A stretch of 64,000 nucleotides of DNA from JACCZX01 sp963807155 (GCA_963807155.1 CAWEAZ010000011.1:184522-248521); one strand, 5' to 3'. Positions 7,865 through 19,929 are shown, numbered from the stretch's first letter. The notes: generated by a model not told the origin, from the letters alone. Made by a program: numbers and translations.

Positions 7865-8128
7865 TTACTTGGAGAGACTTTTTTTCAAGAGCTCCGCTGT
7901 CAATTCGTTCAAGCCGACGCTTTTTTTTGTCGCCTGCTCCTGCAACGCCCTTACCAGTTCCTGCGGCAGCTTGACCGCAAACGGCACGAGTCCAAGCGCG
8001 CGGTCACGGTCGCGCTGAGCGCGCCGATCGGGCTCAGGCGCAATGGCACGGTCGTAGGCATTGCCCGCGGCCCGCATCTGATTGGTGAGCTTGCTTCCTT
8101 GGCGTTTTTCAAGTTCGCCACGTTTCAT
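7865..8128 (-). CDS. hypothetical protein downstream of DUF3025
   Basis: An 87-residue basic, mostly helical protein. The last 40 residues (PFAVKLPQELVRALQEQATK and on) look like a ribbon-helix-helix-type beta strand plus two helices, so DNA binding is possible but unproven. Its start overlaps the DUF3025 stop by an ATGA, which indicates translational coupling as third gene of a pyrC-DUF3025 operon. Confidence 0.65.
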   Translation of the reverse strand: MKRGELEKRQGSKLTNQMRAAGNAYDRAIAPEPDRRAQRDRDRALGLVPFAVKLPQELVRALQEQATKKSVGLNELTAELLKKSLSK

Positions 8129-8916
8129 GAATCCGTCTCCGCTTTGCGATCGCGGCGCATCTTAGCCGGACGGAACACTGCGCGGTCTGAGTAGAAGTCC
8201 GGGTTCTCGTTTTGCGCCCACCAGCCTGGAATCCCAAGCACTGGCAATGGCATCAGATGGGACGGAGACAGTTGCTGATCGAGGACCGTAGCCAGGCACC
8301 GATCGACGTCGTGTAAAGGCGACCTCGCCGGAAGCGCGATATGGAGCGCATGCGCAGTGATGGCCTTGTACGGATGCACTAACTTCTCTAGTAACGCATG
8401 TCCAAAGGCGACGACATTGATTTCTTTGGTCCACGCGGCGCGCCTGCTTTGAAACAGAATCGCCCAGTCGTGGCCACGCAACGACTCGACAACGTCCGCA
8501 CGATCGGTGACGATGAGCACGGCATTTTCATCGATCAGCGTCGCGGCGTCACGGACGGAACCTCGCACCGCGCGCACACCGTCACGCTCGATCGCCGCTG
8601 ATTGCAATCGGTTCAGCTGTGCCTTGGCCCTCGGAAAGTGCAGAAACATCAGCGCGTTGAAGAAATCGTGCAGATTGGCGCGCGTCGGCACGCGTCCCGT
8701 TCGAGCGATACCGGCTTCGTACGGCTCGTCCGCGGCAACGTCAGGTTCGCAAAATGCAATGGACTGGTCGTTGAAATTGCAGACGTTGGCGGCAGCAGCC
8801 GCGTAGTTCAACGATTTGCGCCAATCGCTGCTCGCGGCCACCGTGTGGCCCAAGCCTGCGAAGGGCACCAGCCACGGTGCCGACCAATCAACGTCCGCTA
8901 GTCCTGTAACTTCCAC
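8125..8916 (-). CDS. DUF3025 domain-containing protein
   Basis: 263 residues, with the hallmarks of the DUF3025 family: TRANLHDFFNALMFLHFPRA in the middle and LPVLGIPGWWAQNENPDFYS near the end. The function of the family is unknown. It begins with GTG inside the last codons of pyrC (19-bp overlap), so it is translated from the pyrC message. The coupling suggests co-expression with pyrimidine synthesis genes, but not a function. Confidence 0.88.
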   Translation of the reverse strand: MEVTGLADVDWSAPWLVPFAGLGHTVAASSDWRKSLNYAAAAANVCNFNDQSIAFCEPDVAADEPYEAGIARTGRVPTRANLHDFFNALMFLHFPRAKAQLNRLQSAAIERDGVRAVRGSVRDAATLIDENAVLIVTDRADVVESLRGHDWAILFQSRRAAWTKEINVVAFGHALLEKLVHPYKAITAHALHIALPARSPLHDVDRCLATVLDQQLSPSHLMPLPVLGIPGWWAQNENPDFYSDRAVFRPAKMRRDRKAETDS

Positions 8917-9954
8917 CGCAGCATTTCACCGGCTCTTAACGGGACGATCGTCTTGTCGGCAAACGGGAACTCGTCGGGCAACTTCCACTCGGATCGCTTC
9001 AACGTGATCGTCTGCGCGTTGCGCGGCAGCCCATAAAAATCAGGACCGTTGAAAGAAGCGAACGCTTCAAAGCGATCCAGGGCATCGGCTTCGTCGAAGG
9101 CTTCGACATACATCTCAAGCGCCGATGCTGCTGTGTAGCACCCTGCGCAACCGCACATCGACTCCTTGTCGCCTTTCGCATGCGGCGCTGAATCGGTACC
9201 GAGAAAAAATCGCGAGCTTCCACCGGTTGCGGCTGCCATCAACGCTTGTCGATGCGTCTCGCGCTTTAATACTGGCAAGCAGAAGTGATGCGGACTCAAT
9301 CCAGGTTGGCCATCGCGACGAGAAAAAATCGAATTGCGATTAAAGAGCAGGTGGTGCGCAGTGATCGTGGCGGCAAGTGGGCCACGCGCTTCGAGAACGT
9401 AGCTAACTGCGTCCTTCGTTGTGATGTGCTCGAACACAATCTTCAGCTCTGGGAAATCGCGCCGCATCGGAATCAGCACTTCGTCGATGAATATCCGTTC
9501 GCGATCGAACACATCTATCTGCGGGCGAGTGACTTCTCCATGGATCAGCAGCGGCATTCCGACGCGCTGCATCTCTTCCAGCGCAAAGGCGCAACTACGC
9601 AGATTCGTGACGCCCGACTCGGAATTCGTCGTCGCTCCCGCCGGGTAGAGCTTCACAGCGTGAACGACGCCGCTGTCGCGCCCTCGACGGATTTCGTCCG
9701 GACTCGTCGCGTCAGTTAAATAGAGCGTCATCAATGGCTCGAACGCGCGAGCCATTGGGAAGCGCGGCCTTGATGCGACGCTGATAGTCAGACGCTTGAT
9801 CGGTCGTAGTCACCGGCGGCTTCAAATTCGGCATCACAATCGCGCGCGCGAACTGGCGCGCGGAGTGCGGCAAAACGGAGGCCATCGCCGGGCCGTCGCG
9901 CAGATGTAGATGCCAGTCGTCCGGTCGAGCAATGGTCAACGAGTCCGTGGTCAT
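8898..9954 (-). CDS. pyrC: dihydroorotase PyrC (frame broken once)
   Basis: Class II dihydroorotase, the third step of de novo UMP synthesis. The metal ligands are visible: HLHLRDG (H15, H17), the carboxylated Lys in KLYPAGATTN, HGEV, and DSAPH. The N-terminal 75 residues (start 9954) and the remaining 270 lie in two frames that meet near 9742. Removing one base there restores GSRFEPLMTLYLTD with normal family length (about 350). The gene is usually essential for prototrophy and both halves are well conserved, so a sequence error is likelier than loss. It is divergent from aceE with a 50-bp gap. Confidence 0.88.
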
Positions 9955-10004
9955 GGCGCGATTATCTCAGTCCGAACCTGCTCGGCTGGCGGATAATTCG
10001 CCAC

Positions 10005-12681
10005 ATGAATTTCGACGACCTCGCCAAGCTGATTCCAAACGCTGCGTGGCGGTTGCGCGAAGACGACGTCGATCCGCAGGAGACGCGCGAGTGGCTGCAG
10101 GCGCTCGATGCTGTGATTGACGCCGTTGGGCCCGAACGCGCCACGTTTGTGCTTAAACACTTGTTGCAACACGCTCGCACCCGCCGGGTGCCTTTGCCGC
10201 AGGTGTTGAACACACCGTACCTGAATACGATCTCGCTTGCGGATCAGCCGCCGTTTCCGGGCAACCTCGAGATCGAGTCGCGTTTGAGCGCGCTGGTCCG
10301 ATGGAACGCCTTGGCAATGGTTGTGCGCGCCAACGCGGTGAGCGCCGAGTTAGGTGGCCATATTGCAAGCTATTCATCGGCCGCCGATCTGTTCGAAGTG
10401 GGTTTCAATCATTTCTTTCGCGCGAGCTCTAAGGAATCGCGCGGCGATCTGGTTTATTTTCAGCCGCACTCGTCTCCTGGGGTTTACGCGCGCGCATTTC
10501 TCGAAGGGCGGTTAAGCGCAGAGCAGCTCGACCACTATCGTCGCGAGACGGAAGGTAAGGGGTTGAGCTCATACCCGCATCCATGGCTGATGCCGAGCTT
10601 CTGGCAGTTTCCGACCGGCTCGATGGGAATCGGCCCGTTGTTCGCGATCTACAACGCGCGCTTCCTGCGCTACCTGCAAAACCGAGCGCTGCTGGATACG
10701 CAGGGACGCAAGGTGTGGGCGTTCGTCGGCGACGGCGAAATGGACGAACCCGAATCGCTCGCGGGGTTGTCGATCGCGGCGCGCGAAGGGCTCGACAACC
10801 TGATTTTTGTTGTTAACTGCAACCTGCAGCGTCTCGACGGCCCTGTGCGCGGCAACGGTTCGATCATCCAAGAGCTCGAGGGGCTGTTCGCCGGCGCAGG
10901 CTGGAACGTGATCAAGCTGCTGTGGGGGTCCGACTGGGATCCATTGTTCGCGCGCGACACGCAGATGCTGTTGTTGCGCGCGTTCCATGAAACCGTCGAT
11001 GGGGAATTTCAGACCTTGTCGGCCACCGATGGTCGTTTCAACCGTGAACATTTTTTCAACAAGTATCCAGAGCTCGCGCAGCTGACGTCGCATTTGTCGG
11101 ACGAGGATATCGACCGGCTGCGACGCGGCGGTCACGATCCGATCAAGATCCACGCGGCATATCACGCGGCAGCGAATCATCGCGGCCAGCCGACCGTGAT
11201 CTTGGCGAAGACTAAGAAAGGCTACGGTATGGGCACGGCCGGTCAGGGTCGCATGACTGGTCATCAGCAGAAAAAGCTCGATACGCAAGCCCTGCTCGAG
11301 TTTCGTGACCGCTTTGCGCTGCCGCTCAGCGACGCGCAAGCCGAGCAAGTCGAATTCATCCGGCCGGCACCCGACACCCCCGAGATGAAGTACCTGCATG
11401 CACGACGCCACAAGCTCGGTGGATATCTGCCGGCACGCGATGCTTCGTGTCCGGCGCTTCCAACGCCAGACGCCGCGGCGTTCGGCAAATTTGCGCTCGA
11501 CGCAAACGGCAAGGAAATGTCGACCACGATGGCATTCGTGCGGATGCTCTCGGCGCTGCTGAAGGATCGCGAGATCGGCGCGCGCATCGTGCCGATCATC
11601 GCGGACGAAGCGCGCACGTTCGGCATGGCGGATCTGTTTCGCACCGTCGGCATCTACTCGCCGGTCGGACAACTGTACGAACCCGAAGACCAGGCGCAGA
11701 TCAGTTACTACAAGGAAGCCAAGACCGGCCAGATTCTCGAAGAAGGCATCAACGAGGCGGGCGCGATTGCGTCGTGGGTCGCGGCTGGCACCAGCTACTC
11801 GACCAACGGCTTCGCGATGCTGCCTTTCTACATTTTCTATTCGATGTTCGGCTTTCAGCGCGTCGGCGATTTGCTGTGGGCGGCTGCCGACTCGCGCACG
11901 CGCGGGTTCCTATTGGGCGCGACCGCCGGCCGCACAACGCTATCGGGCGAGGGACTCCAGCACCAGGACGGCACGAGCCATCTGATCGCCAGCACGATTC
12001 CAAACTGCCGCGCGTACGACCCGTGCTATGCGTACGAGCTGGCGATGATCGTCGAAGACGGCATGCGACGCATGCTTGCGGAGCAGGCCGACGTTTTCTA
12101 CTACGTCACCGTGATGAATGAAAACTACGCGCAGCCGTCAGCACCGCCGGATGTGCGTGAAGGCGTGTTGCGCGGCATGTATCGAGTAAGGTCTAGGCCC
12201 GAATGCGAAGGTCCGCTTGCTGGGCTGCGGGGACAATTCTGCGGGAGGCGTTGGCAGCAGCCGAGATATCTGCAAGAGGAGTTATGGTGTTGCGCGGATG
12301 TTTATTCAGTGACGAGTTTCACCGAGTTGCGGCGTGAAGCGCTGGAATGCGAGCGTGCGCACGAAGGACCGGACCACGGCGCATCAGGCAGCGTGGATAG
12401 AACAGCCAACTGCCCGTGAACGGAGCGCCGGTTATTGCAGCCAGCGACTACGTCACAGCTGTTCCCGACTTGATCCGGCCATGGATTCGTGATCGCTACA
12501 TCACACTGGGCACAGACGGATTCGGCCGCTCAGACACGCGCGCGGCCCTGCGCGAGTTCTTCAAAGTGGACCGAAGGTCGATTGCTCGGCCGCTTTGACG
12601 GCGATCGCCGACCCGCGTGCCGACGCCGCCGCCGAACGTTGGCGGCTTGGCCCTGCAAATCCAAGTTCGCAAAAGTAGAAG
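10005..12681 (+). pseudogene. aceE: pyruvate dehydrogenase E1, homodimeric AceE type (C-terminal third frame-damaged)
   Basis: AceE-family E1 enzyme: ThDP-dependent decarboxylation of pyruvate or a near relative such as 2-oxobutyrate, with acyl transfer to lipoyl-E2. Residues 1-725 are in one frame and include GDGEMDEPESLAG near residue 242 followed by NCNLQRLDGP. From about 12190 several shifts occur, but the segments SVTSFTELRREALECER and IRPWIRDRYITLGTDGFGRS remain perfectly family-like, and the last frame ends naturally at 12681, giving the usual span of about 890 codons. No aceF or lpd lies beside it, so it may be a stand-alone paralogue (MdeB-like) rather than the main PDH E1. Confidence 0.85.
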
Positions 12682-12688
12682 CGCGTGT

Positions 12689-14745
12689 CTAGCGCTTGCT
12701 TTTCGCACCGATGGTGGTGTCGAGGAAATTGAAGATTTCGTTATACAGGTCGACATTGTTTTCCAGCTTGCCAAACCCATGGCCTTCGTCGGCCTTGACG
12801 ATGACTGTCTTCGGAGGGTTTCCCGCTCGTTCGAGCGCTCTTACAATCGCGTTGCGTTTGTTCCAACGGCGTTCGAATATCGTCCGAGCCTGCGTAAACA
12901 TCATCGGCTGCTTGATGCGATCGGCCAGGTTGACTGGCGATGATCGTCGGGTAATCGGAGGGATCGTTTACTCGCCGACTAAGTCGTGAAGAGAGTCACG
13001 CCGCTTTGCTGTAGCGATATCGCCAGCGGCGAAGTCAGGAACAATTTCCAGTCGCTGACCATCAGCCCGGAGACCCCGCAATTGAAACGTCTTCGGGAAA
13101 CCTGCCAGCGCCATCAACGTGGCAGCACCGCCATAACTGCCCCCGGAGATGCAAACTCGATCAGCATCAACAAAGCCTTGCTCAACACCCCATTCGACGG
13201 CGTCCTCATGGTCGTCAACCATCTGACGACCCAGGTCCCAAAGCCACTGTAAAAACCTTGCCGCCCAGACCAGGCGTCATGCGAAAGTTCGGCAACAACG
13301 ACCGCATACCCCGTGAGGCTAGCAGCTGCGCCTCGGAATATCCGTAAGCCAGCCTCCGAATTGTCGGCTCGAACGCCGTGGACCACCGTGGATATGCAGA
13401 ACGGTCGGCAGGCGCTCACCGGCCTTGTGGCCACGTGGCAAAAAGTAATAACCGAAGATATCTCCAGTCCATCGCGTGTTTTCAACCTAAAAGGCGCGTT
13501 GCTCAACCATTTGTCGGAGGCTTCAACCATGGCCGGCATCGAACAGTTCCTCGATCGTCTTCTTGTTTTCGTCCAGCATGATACCACTTGCTGGTTGCAA
13601 ATGTCGGAAAAAGCCTCACCACCAGCGCTTGCCGTCGGGCGTACGCGTAAAACGTGTTCATCGTGCCCGGCAACGCGGCGTCGAGCATGCGCTGCAGTCG
13701 CGAGTAGCGACTCATCCGTCCACACGATCTCGGGTCTTATCCGCGCGACTCGAAAGCCGACGATTTGTCGGACTTCGAGTCGCGCATGACGCCCGGTACC
13801 GATGCGCCGGCTGCGTCCGCCCCCATGTCAAAGCGCGGGTGTTGCGCAACCAGTTCCCCCAGCTTTTTCGTGTTTGGGTCATACCGATAGACCGCCATCG
13901 TGTCGCGACCGGCGTTGCTCGCGACTAGCAGCGTCTGATTGTCAGCTTTTCAAAGTACAACGGAACAAATGTGGGTCCCTTAACAAAGTCGTATCGAGTC
14001 AATTCCTCCCATGGTGATGATTCGTCCTTTCGGTAAAAGACAATCGAAGTTTGAGTACCTTCGGATTCGAGACGCACCACGCGCGGCACAAAGTTACCAT
14101 CCAAACTCAGCCGATAGGGCTTGTCATCGAATCCTCACGGCACTCGATCAGGTCGGCTGGACGTCAACAGCGCGGCACGCCCTGTCTTGACATTCAGGCG
14201 ATACACATCGAAGGAGTCTTCGGAGCGAATATTGCCAATGGCGATGATTTCCTCGTCCGAGTTGGAAGAGATCGAGGATCTGTGTACCCGCGATAGACAA
14301 GCTATTAGGCTCGACGTAAGTCCCGACAGTCGCGGAAAGCTTGCCGGCTCGTCTTTGCCGTCGCGCGAGACCATAAAAGACCGCCGCCCTCGAACTGCCC
14401 GGGCGCCGTCGGTGCATTCAATTGTCCAAGCGAGTAGACGAGATACTCATTGCCGACCCAGGCAACGTCCTGCACGTCGAAGTCGCTGAAGTTCGTGAGC
14501 GCCGTTCCCTTGCGCGTCTCAAGATCCACGATCGGCAAGATTCAAGCGGCCATTGACGGGTAAAGGTTACGGCGAAATGCTGACCGTCCGGCGAAAGAAG
14601 GGACTCGCAAACGCTGGCCGGGTCGCAGAAATCTTCAATCGTAAGTGGCTTCCCGGCGTAGCCGGCGCCGAGGCGGTTGGGCGTCTGCCCAGACACTGAT
14701 TCCGCTCAAAACCAACGCGACAAGCTCATTGCCTAACCACGCCAT
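12689..14745 (-). pseudogene. secreted prolyl oligopeptidase (S9) family peptidase, multiply frameshifted
   Basis: Fragments in all three minus frames make one S9-family serine peptidase of about 685 codons. The ATG at 14745 follows AGGAGA and opens a signal peptide (MAWLGNELVALVLSGISVWA). Then come LTIEDFCDPASVCESLLSPDG, beta-propeller-like pieces, the linker WLSNAPFRLKTRDGLEI, the catalytic Ser in ISGGSYGG, and the catalytic His in DEGHGFGKLENN near the end. Residues around the active site are preserved although the frame changes many times, so the damage is recent or artefactual. Confidence 0.8.
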
Positions 14746-14860
14746 CTACATCTCCTGCAATAGTCGTGACGCTGAGTTAACTGGCTTCGCAATTCGTCAG
14801 AGCCAGCAATCGATTTCGGTCTGACGAAATGTAGCGCAGGCGTGTCCCGCTACGCCCAAC

Positions 14861-16200
14861 TTACTGGATCAGGATTGCCCGAAAGTCGTTGACATTAGTC
14901 CGCGTCGGTCCGGTGACAATCAGTCGGTCTGCCGCGTTGAAAAATCCGTACGAGTCGAGCGATCAAGTGCTTCGCGTGCCGGACATGCCGCGCGCCGCGG
15001 CTTGCGCAACCGACTCCGGTCGCAAGCCATGCGCCGGCGTTGTCCTCGGTGCCGTCGATCCCGTCGGTGTCGGCGGCGAGCGCATGAACATCAGGCATTC
15101 CCTGTCAAGCTCGAACGCCAACGACAGCAGAAATTCAGTGCACCGCCCGCCTCGGCCGGTTACGTCCCGGCGGCAATGTCACGGTGCATTCGCCGCCTGA
15201 AACCAGCGCGACCGGCGGCATGAACGGCTGGTGGTGGCGCACGGATCTCGCGCACCAGCGCTGCGTAGACCTTTGCAACTTCGCGTGCTTCTCCCGTGAC
15301 AGTGTCACCCAAGGACGACCGCATTGAATGCCGGCCGATCGCGAAAGCACGTCAGCCGCGGCTTCGAGCGAACGGTGCGCCGTTGCGATTACTCGGTTTT
15401 CGACTTGTCCAAACAGCGGATCGCCCGGTTTCGGCGTTTCGTCGACGAGGCCATCCGCACCGCGTTGCAGCCACGCCGACACGTCGACGGGCGCCTCGAC
15501 ATTCCAGCGCGAAAGGACGGCAATCGCATCGGCGTACGTGGACGGATCGGCCGCGCAAGGTCCGGATGCGATGTCGGTTGGTGCGTCGCCTGTCACGTCT
15601 GAAATCATCAGCGCCAACACGCGTGCGCCACGCTTCGTCGCGGCCGCGGCAAGCCGTCCTCCCGCGATTTGCGACAGGTGCTTGCGCACAATGTTCATCT
15701 CGCCGATCGGCGCACCACTGGCTAGCAACTTGGTAGTGACGGACTTCAAACTGCGCCATCGATACTTCAGGCACTGGGAGACTTAGCAGACTCGATCCTC
15801 CACCCGAAATCAACGCCAGTAGCAGATCGTCGCGCTGCAAACTTGAAACGAGCTGCATGATGTCGCGCGCCGCAGCCTCGCCCGCATCGTCGGGCACCGG
15901 ATGCCCCGCTTCAACGACACGAATGCGCTCCGTAGGGGCGCCGTGGGCGTAGCGCGTGATGACCAACCCTTCGAGCGCGACATCGGGCCAGGCACGCTCG
16001 ACTGCGAGCGCCATACTGGCGGCGGCTTTGCCCGCGCCCACCACCTTCACACGGCTGGGAGGGGACTGCGGCAGATGCGTCGCGACAATTCGCAAAGGAT
16101 CCGCCGCCGCCACCGCAGCGTCGAAGCTCGCTCGCATCAGGTCAACAGGACTCATCATGTGAGCGTGAAATGGCGACGTTGCTGATGCTTGCTTAAGCAA
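14861..16200 (-). pseudogene. glycerate 2-kinase (MOFRL/DUF4147 family), frameshifted
   Basis: The N-terminal half in one frame carries VKVVGAGKAAASMALAVERA and LLLALISGGGSSLLSLPVPE. The next frame continues with APIGEMNIVRKHLSQIAGGR and DVTGDAPTDIASGP. The C-terminal MOFRL part is in further frames (GIDGTEDNAGA), and TGPTRTNVNDFRAILIQ ends at 14861. This matches TtuD/GckA-type glycerate 2-kinases, which phosphorylate glycerate in glyoxylate, tartrate and serine-cycle metabolism. At least three extra bases are needed to explain it. The start is 16200 or the ATG near 16158, and neither has a strong ribosome-binding site. Confidence 0.8.
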
Positions 16201-16230
16201 CAGACGCTGCGTGATGACGTCCGGCTGCTC

Positions 16231-18285
16231 TCACTTCAACACCCGGAACATGTTGTGATGGGCGTCGGTGAACGTCGGCAGATCGGTTCGATCTTCGATA
16301 GGCGTGGCCACGTAACCCAAGCTGCCGGTGCGCAGCAACTTCTTGTCGCGCGAGACAAGAATCTGATCGGTCGGCGACAACCAATACTCCGGCCCCGCTT
16401 TGAAGCCGGGTACGTCAGAGACCAGTACGGCCTCCATATCGAACTCCTTAGCCAACCGCTTTACCACCGGCATCAGATCGATGTAGCGATTCGTCGCCTG
16501 AAAGACGATGACGCCGTTCGGCGCCAGGTGCCGCACGTACAGCGCCATCGCTTCGCGAGTGACCAAATGCATCGGTATCGAATCGCCGGCGAAGGCGTCG
16601 ATTCCCAGAATGTCATAAGCCTGCGGCGCCGCGCGCTCCAGGCTCAAGCGGCCATCTCCAAGCACAACTTGAATTTTTGCGGCGCTGTAACGCAGGAACG
16701 TGAACTCGTCGTTCGCAATGTCGACGACGCGCGGGCTTATTTCGTAAAAAGTGAATTCGTCACCCGTGCGTCCGTAAGAAGCCAGCACACCGGCGCCAAG
16801 GCCGATAATCCCGACGCGGCGTGGTTGCGGTCGCACTTCATTCAGCGCTTCGAACAAGCGCCCATAACCTGACGAAGGCCCGAAGTAGTCGCTCGGTCGA
16901 TTGCGAAACTCTTCGCCCAGAAGTTGACCGCCGTGCACAATGCCTCCATGAAACATTGAGCGATACGGCGCCGGATCGCCGCGATCGCGCGTGCGAACCA
17001 CGCCATAAAAATCGCGATCCATTATGCGCACGTCGCGCGAATATTCTTGCGCACCACGTATCGAGAAAAAAGCGGTCACGGTAAACACCGCGAATCCAAA
17101 CAGCCGCCATGCGCCGCGCAGGCGCAGCGACAGCGTCAAGGCCAGCAATACCAGCGCAATGTTGACTTCGAAGTAGCCAGGTAAGACCAGCGGTGCAACG
17201 ATCGCAATCAGTACGGCACCAAGCGCCCCACCGAGCGAGAGCATCAAGTAAAAGCGCGTCAGCCAGCGCGGATCGGGCTTCATCGCTGCCAATTCACCGT
17301 GGCAGAACATGCACGCTACAAACAACCCGCCGAAAAAAACCGACGCAGCCGACATTAGATTGAGTGACGGAATCAGCCACGCCATCGTCGGCGCAAGCAC
17401 CGCCAGCGCGGCAATGAACAACGCGCGCTGGTACCAACGCGGATGATCGAATGTCAGGATGAAACTCGCCAAGTAAATCGATAGCGGAAGCACCCAAAGG
17501 AACGGCACGCTGGCAATGTTTTGCGTGACATGATTGGTGACTGCCAGCAACATGATTGAAGCCATCGCAGCCAGAGCGAGCCACGTGAGTTGTGTCAGCG
17601 CGCTCGGTGCTGTTGTTGCAGCCGCAGTTAGCGGCGCTGCGGGACTGTGGCTGACCTCGCGCGCATTCTGGAGCGAAGCCCACGCGATCCCCGCGCAGAG
17701 CAATGCGAACGCGCCGTAGGCGATCGACCATGCCCATCCGAGCTCGATCAAGCCAAACCACGGTTCCAACAGCACCGGGAATCCGAGCAATGCCAATAAC
17801 GAAGCGAAGTTCGACAACGCAAACAATCGGTACGGCACCGCGGCTCTGAACCGACGCCAATACCAGGACTGCAGCAACGGAGTCGTGGTCGACAACAGAA
17901 AGTAGGGCAGCCCGATCGTTACGGCCAGCAGCAGCAGGATTCGAAATATCGGATCTTCATCGCCGCGTGGTTTCCAATCCGTCGATGCAAGAATCGGCAA
18001 CGTCGCGAGCGAGAGCACGAGCAAGCTTATGTGCAGCAGCGTTTGCCTTCGCACGCCCAGACGTGTTGTCCAGTCGGCGTACGCGTAGCCCGCCAGCAGC
18101 GTCGACTGGAAAAAAACCAGCGCCGTTGTCCAGACCGCCGACGAGCCACCGAACCACGGCAGGATCTGCTTCGCGATGATCGGCTGCACCAGGAACAGCA
18201 GAAATGCAGACAGAAATATCGTGCTCGCATATGGCAGGATCACAAAGCGAGGACGGATATCAGGCGACGAGGCCGCTACGGACAT
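16231..18285 (-). CDS. membrane-fused spermidine synthase-like protein
   Basis: A 684-residue protein in one intact frame. Residues 20-430 hold about ten to twelve hydrophobic helices (for example FLSAFLLFLVQPIIAKQILP). The last 250 residues are a Rossmann methyltransferase-like domain with VGIIGLGAGVLASYG, the acidic loop FYEISPRVVDIA, and LGDGRLSLE. This is the widespread fused MFS/spermidine-synthase-like architecture. Related domains transfer aminopropyl groups from decarboxylated S-adenosylmethionine, but the substrate of the membrane-fused members is not established. No speD neighbour is present. Confidence 0.85.
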   Translation of the reverse strand: MSVAASSPDIRPRFVILPYASTIFLSAFLLFLVQPIIAKQILPWFGGSSAVWTTALVFFQSTLLAGYAYADWTTRLGVRRQTLLHISLLVLSLATLPILASTDWKPRGDEDPIFRILLLLAVTIGLPYFLLSTTTPLLQSWYWRRFRAAVPYRLFALSNFASLLALLGFPVLLEPWFGLIELGWAWSIAYGAFALLCAGIAWASLQNAREVSHSPAAPLTAAATTAPSALTQLTWLALAAMASIMLLAVTNHVTQNIASVPFLWVLPLSIYLASFILTFDHPRWYQRALFIAALAVLAPTMAWLIPSLNLMSAASVFFGGLFVACMFCHGELAAMKPDPRWLTRFYLMLSLGGALGAVLIAIVAPLVLPGYFEVNIALVLLALTLSLRLRGAWRLFGFAVFTVTAFFSIRGAQEYSRDVRIMDRDFYGVVRTRDRGDPAPYRSMFHGGIVHGGQLLGEEFRNRPSDYFGPSSGYGRLFEALNEVRPQPRRVGIIGLGAGVLASYGRTGDEFTFYEISPRVVDIANDEFTFLRYSAAKIQVVLGDGRLSLERAAPQAYDILGIDAFAGDSIPMHLVTREAMALYVRHLAPNGVIVFQATNRYIDLMPVVKRLAKEFDMEAVLVSDVPGFKAGPEYWLSPTDQILVSRDKKLLRTGSLGYVATPIEDRTDLPTFTDAHHNMFRVLK

Positions 18286-18430
18286 ATCAATGCTGCGGAA
18301 ATTTCTGAACAGCGATTATCTTCGATTGCCGCCCGCGTCGAATAATAGGTACGGCGACTGTCGTTTCACGAAGGCAATTGAATGCGCTAGAACCTAACGG
18401 GACGGCGGAAGCAGCCCCGCTTCGTTTTCA

Positions 18431-19865
18431 CTACAAGAGCGGGCTAACGAGCCGCGTTAGGTTCTGGGTCAACTCCTGCACAAACGGGCGTTTGCGCCAT
18501 TGATCGAGCGTGATCTGGTGTGAGCCGCGCATATAGCCCTCTTCGATCGCGACCAGCTGCGCAGCGATCTCTTGATCGAAGAACAACGCAACGACCTCTT
18601 CGTTCAGCTCGAACGAGCGCATATCGAGATTGCACGAGCCGATCCACGCCATTTGTCCGTCAATCGACACCGACTTCGTGTGCAAGAACGCCTCCGTGTA
18701 GGCGTGAATTCTTACGCCCGCGAGCAGCAGCGATTCGTAGTACGAACGCTGTGCATTGCCGACAAAAAACTGATCGATGTGATCGTCCACGATCAGATGC
18801 ACCTCGGCACCGCGATGCACCGCAGTTTCGAGCGCATCCTGCAATGACTGGCTTGGGATGAAGTAGGGTGTCGTCACCACCACTCGTCGTGTGGCCGAAT
18901 AGATGAGGTTGACTAACCATGCGCAGCGCGCGCTGCGTCGAGGATGAGGGTCCGTTGGGAAGCACCTGTGCCGGCGTGGGTCCAGCCAGCACCGGCGGTG
19001 GAAACGCCGCTTCGCCGATGAACTCTCCGCTTTCAACAAACCAGTCGGAGCCGAAAACTGCCTGCAACTGCAATGCCGACGGCCCTTTGATGCGCACCAT
19101 CAATTCGCTGTAAGTAAGCCCGGGTTTGAAATCGGCGCTTACCATGTTCTGCGACCCGGTGTACCCGATATTGCCATCGACGACGACGATCTTGCGGTGG
19201 TTGCGCAAATCGAAACGCGCACTCTTGCGGCCGACTCTGACGGGCAACGCGACACGCGCGGCCACACCGAGCGCTCGTAGCTTCGGCAGCAGCGTGCGAC
19301 GCGAGGGCCGCGAGCCGAATGCATCGATCAGCACTCGACAAATCACGCCGCGCGCTACAGCGCGGCCGAGCGCGCTGATGACGATCGCGCTGCACGCGTC
19401 GTCGCCAAAAATATAGAAGCACAGGTGCACGTGGTGACGTGCGGCATCGATATCCGCAGCAATGCGGTCGATCGTGCCCTTGTAGTCAGTTAGAAGCTCG
19501 ACCGAGTTGCCACCGAGATTGTTGAGCATGCCAAGGTCGGTAGCGAGACGCACGCTCGGCTGGTACTGCGAATCGACCACGGGAGCGGCAATCTGAGGCA
19601 GCGCCGCCATTCGCCGGCGCACTGGCTCGATCAGGTCGATGTATTGCCAGCGCCGCTCGATCCTCCAGCGCGGCAAGCGTGGGCGTCCGATCAACACGTA
19701 GAGCAGCAGCCCTACCCACGGCAGAAAGAAGATGAAAAGTAGCCAACCCTTGGCCGCTTCCGGCGAGCGGCGCGTCGGCACGATCGGCAACATCACCAGG
19801 CGGATCGCCCAGTCGCTGAGGATCAGCAACGTGGTCCAAAAGCCGGTCGCTTCGATATCAAACAT
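18431..19865 (-). CDS. cls: cardiolipin synthase, PLD superfamily (frame broken once)
   Basis: Bacterial cardiolipin synthase of about 478 residues. It has two N-terminal membrane helices (residues 7-28 and 40-60, the second LLFIFFLPWVGLLLYVLIGR) and two phospholipase D HKD motifs: NHRKIVVVDGNIGYTGSQN near residue 222 and HTKSVSIDGQMAWIGSCN in the C-terminal half. The halves lie in different frames joined near 18914. Dropping one A there gives LRMVVNLIYSA, the expected text. The protein condenses two phosphatidylglycerols to cardiolipin at the inner membrane. A second, ClsB-type enzyme is encoded at 55864-57114. Confidence 0.87.
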
Positions 19866-19929
19866 TGCGTGGCCGGTGGCTCAGCGTCCACCCGCGCTGT
19901 CCCGACGATCAGTGATCAACGATCACGAA

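Noticed and set aside
10569..11672. 367-codon minus-strand open frame opposite aceE
   Set aside because: Antisense to the most conserved part of aceE and without protein-like composition; a codon-bias shadow.
12416..12598. Separate small gene after aceE
   Set aside because: Its translation is the C-terminal part of AceE itself (IAASDYVTAVPDLIRPWI), only in a shifted frame.
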